DNA of 64,000 nt from Rhytidiadelphus loreus. Lineage: Eukaryota > Streptophyta > Bryopsida > Hypnales > Hylocomiaceae. Where the stretch lies: NCBI GenBank assembly GCA_947034895.1, contig OX344764.1:2914001-2978000 (forward strand), in the 5' to 3' direction. The notes under the pieces were generated by a model. The model saw nothing but the letters and a program-made list of their open reading frames with translations. It had not been told where the DNA came from and did not search any database. Shown here piece by piece: positions 57,163 through 64,000 of the stretch (its first letter is position 1; each line of letters opens with the position of its first letter). Position numbers and translations under genes: made by a program.

Positions 57163-58505
57163 GGCGGAACGTCAGCGAAGAAGGCGCGGAAGGGTAAATG
57201 ACTAGGTTGCGTAGTTGGATTGTTAGTTTTAGTATTTTGTCTTCATCGCGGGTTTTCCGGATGTGGGACCCGCTGATCCGGAATGCTAAGTAGTTCCGGA
57301 TTTCTAGGAATTTAACGGCTTTCCATTTTTCCCGGAATGGTCACCTGGCCGTTGTCCGGATTTTCAGCTAGCCGTTGGCCGCTTTTTCTTTGGACCGTTT
57401 TGGTCGTGTTGTTTTGGTTTTTAAGGGCGGGCCGGCTTGTGGCCTGTCATTCCATTTTGTGTCATTCAATCTGAGCATCCAAGAATAAACACCTTGGGAA
57501 TCATTATCTTGCGTATCGCGTCTTGATTACTTGTGTGTGGGTGTATCCGGGAGAGTGTGCAAGGTAGGAATCCGGATTGGTTGGTATCCGGATCCGGCTG
57601 AAGGTAACTTGCAGAATAGTTTAGATTGAACTTGAGGAGCTGCGTGCGGTGCCTTTAAATTGCTGGAACAGTGATCCGGTGGGATCCGGTAGTGGTCAGG
57701 GAGCTAATCCGGAACTCATGAGTAGTTTCATGCGGAAGTCAGCAGCCGCCAAGTGGAACATTCCCAAACCATCGGAAGGTCTGCCAACCTCAAGAGCGGT
57801 CGACAGCTAGGAAGTAAGTCCTTTAGTTCCGGATTCCAACTATCCGCGGTTGTTTTGCAGTTGAGTCTAGTTTACGAGTGAGGAGCTGTGCGTGGTGCCT
57901 TTAAATTGCTGGAACGGCGATCCGGTGGGATCCGGTAGTGGTCAGGGAGCTAGTCCGGGAACTCGGGAGGAGTCCCGTGCGGAAGTCGGCAACCGCCTAG
58001 TGGAATATTCCCAAACCACCGGAAGGTCTGCCAACCTCAGGAGTAGGTGAAAGCTTGATCCGGAAAATAGCTGAGTGTCGTTGTAGTAAGGACGGGTGTG
58101 GGTGTAACTCTGCGTGACCTACCTTCCGGGTGGCCACTCGGAATGTTGTGAGAGGGACTATCCTTCCTCCTTACCGGACTGAGAACTTTGAGGACGGATA
58201 GTTGTTTGTTGTTTAGGAGTTGATATGTGTGTTACTTGAGTGGTGATGTTCCCCACCCCTCGGAAAGAGCAAGTGAGGACCCTCTGAGGGTAAAACAGAG
58301 GTACCAAAAACCGATGTGACGGATAGTGAGAGTAGAGATCCGGATCAGGGAGGATCCGGTTTTGATTCCGGAAGACAGTACTTCCGGAACTTGGGTTTGT
58401 GTTGTGCCGGATCCTACAGCGGATTGTCATTTCCGGGTAGATCCGTAGTTCCGGACACTTATCTATCGCGACAACATCTGGGATTCCCTGGGACGATAAC
58501 TCGTG
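57163..58505. other. 3' region of the 583-aa gene, TCCGGA-rich
   Basis: No further gene. Contains the 244-bp-period duplication listed next. Confidence 0.45.
57635..58054 (+). repeat. Direct duplication, ~175 bp copies spaced 244 bp
   Basis: Copies start at about 57635 and 57879 (GAGGAGCTG, then GTGCCTTTAAATTGCTGGAA, GATCCGGTGGGATCCGG, GGAAGGTCTGCCAACCTCA), roughly 85-90% matched. Confidence 0.75.
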
Positions 58506-59170
58506 TCATCTTAACGCTTTTGTGGTGTTAAAGATACCTACGCCTACACTACGCGTACGACACATTTTCTCCAAGGCCTTCAGAATTTCTGGTCCCCGAC
58601 TGTATTGTTTGTTGTGCGGACCTTGTTCGCGGAATTGTCTCCTTCGTTGTTCTTGTAACGACCTTCGTTCCCAAGAATCCCAGCTTGGAGTCGAGCACAT
58701 GCTAGATGAGGGTCCGACATGTTTTCTCTTAAACCGTTTCACTGGAAAAGGAGTCCGATGATGTGGAATAGTGGGTGGAATGACGGGCACAGGAATGATT
58801 GCTTCATTCGGGGCCTCTGTCTTCGCCTCCGACGCAGGGATAGGATAGTTTGCATCCTCGTACAACTTCCTCTGCGTCCCCCTATCCGAGGCCGATGGCG
58901 AATGAGAGGAAGGCCTTGGTTCCCTTGAGCGCAGCGGAGAAGGCGAGCACGACACCGGCATGCGCGGCTTCCGATCCGGGGGACTGTCAACCACCTCGTC
59001 GTCAGTGGGCTTCAACAAGAAATCCATAGTGGAATTGGCAGTCTGCACCGTCCCCAAGAAATTTCCCGTACTGAAGACTACGTATTGCCCATAGTCCCAG
59101 ATGGAGTCTGCGGACGCCTGACAAGTGAAATCGTGAGTCGTCCCTGTAGACGCGTCGTTGTTCTTCCACT
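58506..59170 (-). CDS. Locus 2 3' module: Ser/Pro/Arg-rich exon
   Basis: Open from splice acceptor ttattacag (59171) to a TAG. It starts WKNNDASTGTTHDF and contains EVVDSPPDRK and PVSCSPSPLRSR, matching the 3' module of locus 1. The C-terminus has basic KRFKRKH and Ser-rich stretches. A phase-0 link to the FCP1-like exon would need a donor before that exon's stop (GAG|GTGGTG at about 59424 is one candidate). The better donor, GAG|GTATGT (59393), lies just after the stop and gives another phase. It is unresolved whether it is the same gene. Confidence 0.45.
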
Positions 59171-59293
59171 GTAATAAGGAAATAAAATATTAGATACCTT
59201 ACATTCTCACAGAAGGACGAAAGTAAAATTGAGAGATCAAAGCAAAGTCAAGATGAATTTGGTTTCATTCACGTGAAGGTCCCGAGAGCTACA

Positions 59294-59384
59294 TTTCAGA
59301 TCGACCCGCGCTAAAATGCAGAGAATAATTGATTGTTGAACGTCTATTTCTGAGAATGATACAAATTAGCTCGACCCGAGCTAA
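59294..59384. repeat. Locus 2 dyads downstream of the FCP1 exon
   Basis: 59366-59384 (TTAGCTCGACCCGAGCTAA) and a decayed site at 59294-59315, in the probable intron 59171-59393. Confidence 0.7.
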
Positions 59385-59400
59385 ACTACATACCTCTTGG

Positions 59401-60198
59401 CTAACTAACACTAGACGTCCCTCGCACCACCTCCATAAGCTTCTCGTACTCTCGTCGACCCCTTTCCTCGCACAGCATTCTTCTCCCGATCTTCCCCGTG
59501 CTACTTGCGCGGAACGACTTCAGCCCTTTCTCACGACTGACGTGCAATCGCTGGAACCAAGGCAGTAGGACGTTGAGGAGGAACGTGTCCTTGTCCCCGT
59601 TCCCCCGATTACTCCAGGAGTCGGACAAAATGACATTCTCAGGTCGGTTCAAGACGTGCTTCCGCAGACTGTTGTCCACAATGACAGTATTCTCGAGGCT
59701 AAACGTCCCCCGCGAGTCATGAAGAAGCACATCCAGGTTTTTCAAGAATAGGTTTTTATTAGTGCCCGGTTCTTTATACGGGATCCACCGTCCCGATCTA
59801 TCCTTGCACTGAACCGTCTTGCACGAGTCCTGTCCGAGGACGAGGAACGGCATTCCTCCATCTCGGAATAGGTGACTGCAAATTTCATCAGCGGTTGATT
59901 TTTTCATGGAGGTCCACACTGAAACATTTGCTATTTTCTCTAACTCCATGAGAAACATGGAGCAATTTGGTCGGACAAACACCCCCTTCGGTCCCACAAT
60001 GGCGGGAACTGTGGCGGAGTGCGGCTCCGAGCGATGGATGAACTGCTTGAAAGCCCCCTTGGACTTCCAATCCTCGCAGACACAGAGAATGCCATTGAGG
60101 TCTAGGACAACGTTGATCCACTTCTCAGGCACCCCAGACCTCAACGGACAGTGGACGGCCTTGGACGTTCTCTCACGAGCTAACGTAGGATCAAATTC
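59401..60198 (-). CDS. Locus 2 FCP1/NIF-like HAD phosphatase exon
   Basis: Exon from acceptor gttagcag (60199) to TAG (59401-59403); 265 codons, phase 0 from the previous exon. The FCP1-type domain shows LDLNGILC (nucleophile Asp, second Asp replaced by Asn), VSVWTSM (Thr/Ser motif II) and VIVDNSLRK (DNS in place of DDS). It aligns end to end with the locus 1 exon (GPKGVFVRPN/GPKAVFARQN, LLPWFQRL/LLPWLRRL). Loss of a second acidic residue in motif IV makes phosphatase activity even less certain than in locus 1. Likely nuclear by family; the substrate is unknown. Confidence 0.72.
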   Translation of the reverse strand, partial: EFDPTLARERTSKAVHCPLRSGVPEKWINVVLDLNGILCVCEDWKSKGAFKQFIHRSEPHSATVPAIVGPKGVFVRPNCSMFLMELEKIANVSVWTSMKKSTADEICSHLFRDGGMPFLVLGQDSCKTVQCKDRSGRWIPYKEPGTNKNLFLKNLDVLLHDSRGTFSLENTVIVDNSLRKHVLNRPENVILSDSWSNRGNGDKDTFLLNVLLPWFQRLHVSREKGLKSFRASSTGKIGRRMLCEERGRREYEKLMEVVRGTSSVS

Positions 60199-60353
60199 CT
60201 GCTAACAAACGGACGCACTCGCAGCCAGTTATGATGGTGGTACTCGCTCATTGCGGACCTCAGAAGACACTTCTTAAATACCCATGTGGACAACAAAGGT
60301 AAACTCATCCATAATTCATGCAAATCCATCAATGCACAGGAAGCGCAGTCTAC

Positions 60354-60580
60354 CTTTCGTCGTGTAGAATGCAAGAGTTGTTCATCCACATCAGCACTGG
60401 CAGTCGTAGTACCCGGGACCGATGTTTCTCCCCCGACTTGGACGGACAGATCAACGTTGCCTACGGTCTCATCCAGGCCTACGGTGTCATCCAGGGCTTC
60501 ATTGTCCGGAAGCGATTGTGCAAGAGATTGTGCGCTGGGAGTCAGAGGTGGTTCAGTCAAGACTAGAGGATTCACGAGGC
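60354..60580 (-). CDS. Locus 2 exon E: acidic linker
   Basis: Short exon between acceptor tacgcag (60581) and donor AAAG|GTAGAC (60354/60353). It starts in phase 1 and ends in phase 0, matching both neighbours. Encodes an acidic Thr/Val/Asp-rich linker (NEALDDTVGLDETVG), equivalent to the acidic tail of locus 1 exon 11317-12357. Confidence 0.65.
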
Positions 60581-60751
60581 CTGCGTATTGCAAATTGTAG
60601 AATGAAAATTTTGTGAGAATCACGTATATTTACAACAAAAAATATAGTACATATGCATTCAACTCTACGGTTGACACCACTACAAAGTGTTGCTCTGCCC
60701 AAAATGAGTCAATTATCTACAAGAACTAAACACCTGCGTCTATACCAAGCG

Positions 60752-60774
60752 ATTCAGCTCGAGCCGAGCTAAAT
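60752..60774. repeat. Locus 2 dyad in intron 3
   Basis: ATTCAGCTCGAGCCGAGCTAAAT-like site (arms of 11 with mismatches) inside intron 60581-60812. Confidence 0.75.
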
Positions 60775-60812
60775 CTACAGAAAACAAACAAGAAGTGATC
60801 ATTGGGCACAAC

Positions 60813-61833
60813 CTGCTGGTGGATCTCCGGAGGGCTGGGAATCACTTCCAAGTTCAACCTCGGAAGCATCCACGGTCAGGTTGTGCCCAACCTCTGTGAC
60901 TTCGGTCGGTGCCGATTCCGGATCCGGGACGGGGCTTGGACTCTTGACCGGAGCGTCCACAATCTCAGGCGGCGGAAGAGGAGCAGATACTGGTACGCCA
61001 GGAGGCAGAGGCGGGCAGGCGGGAATGGGCTCGACCGCACTGGACGCTCCGCTGACGTTCGACCCCGAGGCCTGACCGCCAAGTAATAATTGTGGAGACT
61101 CGAGTGTTGGCGGAATGGAAGCAATCGGCTGCACATTCCGACCGATGAGAATGGATTGAAGAAACTCGCGATTAATTCTTGACTCCTCCTGCATCCACTC
61201 CTGGTTTCTTCTCTGCACCTCCAAGTTGTGTTCGCGCTCCCTGGCCTGGTCTGCTCTCAGAGTAGCTATCGCCAACTCTGTCTGCTTCTGCGAGATCTCC
61301 TGCTGTTGCTTCAGGAGAGCCAGTGACTCCGTTGTCCTCTCGGAAATGTCCGCCATTCGCTGCACAACACTTGCAATTGTATCCTTCTTCCTCTTCTTTT
61401 GCGGCCGCCCAGATGCGGTTGGTGTCCCAGACGTCTGCCCAATCGGGGGTAGCAAAGAGGAACCCGACGATCCTGGCACTTCTAGAACCGGGCGACTAGT
61501 AGGTGTCTGCAGCAACTCGAGCCCGCCATCACCGCCAAAGGCAAGATCTTCTTCGTCGTCCTCGTCATCCGAGGACTCGTCCTCATCATCCTCAATGATG
61601 ATAGGTGCTTTCATTCTCTGTAGACTCCCGGGCGAGTCTTGGCTGGACCTGAGCTTCCTCTTCGATGATGAGGGAGTCTGGGAGCCTGTTCGGGGTGGTA
61701 AGATAGACGAACTCAAAGGGTACCCGCCCTCCAAGAAATCTTGTTTATCCAGTGTCAAGGCTTTTGTACAAATATCTTCCCACCAGTCTGCATCTTCAGA
61801 AATCCCAGAAGCTAGAACGTCTACGCAGCTCAT
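60813..61833 (-). CDS. Locus 2 exon C: acidic / coiled-coil region
   Basis: Exon from acceptor gttgcag (61834; ATGAGCTGC) to donor CAG|GTTGTG (60813/60812). Contains DADWWEDICTKAL, a basic KRKLRSS patch, an acidic run (IIEDDEDESSDDEDDEED), a nuclear-signal-like RPQKKRKKD, and a coiled coil of about 70 residues (ISERTTESLALLKQQQ to NREFLQS). A Pro/Ala/Val-rich tail follows. Same module order as locus 1. Open throughout. Confidence 0.65.
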
Positions 61834-61885
61834 CTGCAACAAACAGACGAATAGAATGAAACATGTCCGATATACGATACGACAA

Positions 61886-61986
61886 TTTAGCGCGGATCGA
61901 GCTAAACGGACAAGTCATGCTACAAATGCAGAAATCTCGACTACAAAGCAATATACAACTGTAATTCAGCTCGAGTCGAGCTGAAT
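61886..61986. repeat. Two locus 2 dyads in intron 2
   Basis: 61964-61986 (ATTCAGCTCGA-G-TCGAGCTGAAT, perfect 11-bp arms) and 61886-61906 (TTTAGCGCGG-A-TCGAGCTAAA) in the 171-bp intron 61834-62004. This is the same intron position that holds two dyads in locus 1. Confidence 0.85.
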
Positions 61987-62004
61987 GGCAATGCATATCC
62001 TTAC

Positions 62005-63351
62005 CATGGCCGCATAGGTTAGTTTCCCTCCAGTAAATCCTGAGAATAGACACTGTCCCGGATTGCAAAACGCTTTTACGAGCCACAGATAAAATTCCAT
62101 CCGCAACTCGGTGTTGAAAATCCTGTACTCCAACTCATTGTAGGCACGCGCTTTCATGTACCGTGCAGTGTCAGGACATTCAAATTCCGGTGGAATTTGA
62201 ATCTGCGCAGCATTTTCTGGATTCTGGAAGAACATCAACAACACTTTCTTCGGAGTTTTTGCTGCTGACATGTCTCCGAGACGATCATTTTTCCCCGCTG
62301 CGTAGGTAGCAAAATTGACGTTGAAGTCGCAAAGGGTTTCGTGTGTCTCAGCGAAGTGCAGGGCCTGTGCTTGCTCCTTCTCATCGCCACAAATGAATAA
62401 CCATACAGGCACATCTTCCATTGTTGGATGCTTCTTCTTGAGAAACGAACTCATTACCTCTACGAAGTATGGACTGTCCACAGTGGACTTCTCTTTTTTT
62501 TCCATCCCCGGAAGATTTCTGAAGTCCAACACTCCTAACGCCAGTCTCCTGGAAGTTTCTTCAGTCCAGGCATTTCATGGCCAGTCCGAGTGGTAATTGT
62601 TCCCAATCTCATATGTCCGGTAGTGACCTGTTGCAGTCGGTTTCTCGAAGCTGTTTCTGTGCTCAAGGAATACCTTAAAAAACTCAGCTGCCTCAGGAGA
62701 CAGCTCTGCGCACGTTTTGTTCTTGGATCTCACCAGCTTCGCTGCAGCGAAGTAGGCTTCTCCTGGCCTGTCAAGGAGGACGTCCATCGTTGCTCTGGTG
62801 ATGTGCCGCAGGGCTTTAAATTCTTTCCAGTTTTCGAGAATAATCTCGTTCCTCGCATTCATCAACCCAAGCTCAAGATCAATCCGGTGCAGCTCTTTCT
62901 TGACGAAATGTTTACGTTTACGTCTCTCTGCCCATTCCTTCGTGGTGTAACAACTATCCAGTACCGAGGATATGGCTTTGATGGTCACTTTTGGATACGC
63001 GTGCTTTCGACCTTTACCGGTCTCGTTGAGTATATGCTTTGCAAGTTTAGCCAACTCATCGTAGCTGAGGTTGCCCAAGTGCTTAAAGAATTCGCGATTC
63101 AGCATGCAATTCTTCGGGTTCCAATCCTAACGGCCATTGAAAGGCTTCATCGTATCCGGATTGAAAAGTTCTCCATGAGCTGCATATGAAATGACGTCGC
63201 TCCATAATTTGTACACGTGATCTGGCGTAGTAATCAGCTTCAGCTCGTTCGTAAGCTTTAACTTTTCTTCTCGGTCCTTCTTTTTTGAGAGTTTGAGGTT
63301 TTTTACTACGTCGATCATAGAGAACCGCACGTAAACAGCTTTCTCGAATTC
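62005..63351 (-). pseudogene. Locus 2 exon B: conserved helical region with in-frame stops
   Basis: 449 codons from acceptor tatttag|GAATTC (63351) to donor CATG|GTAAGG (62005/62004), phase 0 at both ends. The frame is continuous, aligned with locus 1 exon B, but carries TAG at 63127-63129 and TGA at 62575-62577. The flanking protein remains well conserved (WAERRKRKHFVKK, ELRMEFYLWLVKAF), so decay is recent, or the stops are dealt with in an unknown way. Confidence 0.6.
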
Positions 63352-63393
63352 CTAAATATTGTAATACAACAGTTCACGTATTAATGAAATTTG

Positions 63394-63420
63394 CAGTTTA
63401 GCTCGACTCGAGCTGAACTG
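63394..63420. repeat. Locus 2 dyad in intron 1
   Basis: CAGTTTAGCTCGA-C-TCGAGCTGAACTG: 13-bp arms with one mismatch, inside the 113-bp intron 63352-63464. It occupies about a quarter of the intron. Confidence 0.85.
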
Positions 63421-63464
63421 CATGAATGACTTCAATACATAATGAAAGTTTGAAAATTACTTAC

Positions 63465-64000
63465 TTGGAATGCCAGCACGTGTTTGTGGTTTTCTACAGT
63501 GCGTCTGTGCGACACTGTCACCGTCCCTACGGACGATGCTTCTTTTGGGTTAGCTGGCCTGCCCATAGCCTCCCATACAGTCCGCGCGCCAAGGATATTC
63601 GTTGCCCATGATGGCTGTAGGGCGATAAAGTAATTCACACGATTGTAATAAGCGGAAATGCATCAGAGCTTCTCCGCGTCTGGTGACCACACAACGAAAC
63701 AATTCCACTTCCGGAAGCACTACTTCATTTCTTCATCAACACCACTATCTTCGTGCATCATGAACTTGCTTGCCGCTACGCTGTGTTGGCCGTTGATGAT
63801 GTAGAACTTCCCCTTTTCAATTTGCTCCCATGTTGTGGGCTTCACAATGTGGCCAACCGGCATGACACACAATGTTTGTCTTGTGCTTTTGTCGGGAATA
63901 TTTAGAAGGAAATTTACCATGTCCTCCACCAGTCGCTGCTCCTTCGACCGTATGTTAAAAGTCGAAGGAGCCTGAATGAGTTGGGCAATGTCGATCTCTT
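63465..64000 (-). pseudogene. Locus 2 exon A (partial): ParB-like GQHS region, in-frame stops
   Basis: Runs off the window end. The frame is open from 64000 (EIDIAQLIQAPSTFNIRSKE) and contains CVMPVGHIV and KGKFYIINGQHSVAASKF, aligning with locus 1. It is broken by TAG (63720-63722) and TGA (63663-63665), then continues with conserved NYFIALQPSW to donor CCAA|GTAAGT (63465/63464). At the TGA, locus 1 has Arg, consistent with CGA to TGA. Confidence 0.6.

Overview
The window is nuclear DNA of a plant-lineage eukaryote. Support: genes with GT-AG introns, AT-rich gene-free stretches, plant-type (TTTAGGG) telomere-like tracts at about 19.6, 27.7, 30.4 and 34.5 kb, a hAT transposase with a DUF659 domain, and FCP1-like phosphatases with the plant-type DLNG signature. 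A streptophyte alga of the Chara kind is my best guess; that is inference, not something the sequence proves.

Layout. 37-2874: an intact DUF7869-type transposase-like gene. 2.9-8.7 kb: a tRNA-derived SINE-like unit, a G-rich minisatellite, an AT-rich tandem array and no convincing gene. 8.8-12.7 kb (minus): the 3' part of a multi-exon gene, 'locus 1'. 12687-28199: copy 1 of a giant (15,513 bp) hAT-type transposon. 28200-38828: a 10.6 kb segment with the 5' part of locus 1 on the plus strand. 38829-54195: copy 2 of the transposon (15,367 bp) in the opposite orientation. 54196-64000: a 583-aa ORF in a TCCGGA-rich region, then 'locus 2' on the minus strand, a tandem paralogue of locus 1 that runs off the window end.

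The transposon has 10-bp terminal inverted repeats (CAGGGTTGTC) and carries three genes: a 1,090-aa BED/DUF659/hAT-C transposase, a RING-H2 protein, and a protein-kinase-like gene with shared disabling lesions. Arrays of CCGTC/GACGG motifs sit at both ends and also just upstream of a TATA-like box in front of each of the three genes. Apart from one homopolymer base, all length differences I can detect between the copies fall in these arrays.

The 8-bp target duplications do not match within either copy, but they match across copies after reverse-complementing the 10.6 kb between them (CGCCAGGA/TCCTGGCG and ATCACTAG/CTAGTGAT). The interval is therefore inverted relative to the insertion state, either by recombination between the inverted copies or by an assembly error. 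Undoing the inversion and removing copy 1 rejoins the two halves of locus 1 in the same module order as intact-order locus 2: N-terminal region, ParB-like GQHS motif, helical region, acidic/coiled-coil region, FCP1-like phosphatase.

The introns and flanks of locus 1 carry repeated 19-bp dyads (TATCSTCGANTCGASGATA). The introns of locus 2 carry a different dyad (TTAGCTCGANTCGAGCTAA) with the same TCGA-N-TCGA core. The transposon has its own dyad (CCGTC-N5-GACGG) and the 583-aa ORF region is saturated with TCCGGA. This locus-specific 'dyad code', with the two-copy transposon and the inversion, is the most unusual thing in the window. Two long imperfect hairpins, originally about 160 bp apart, flank the copy 2 insertion site.
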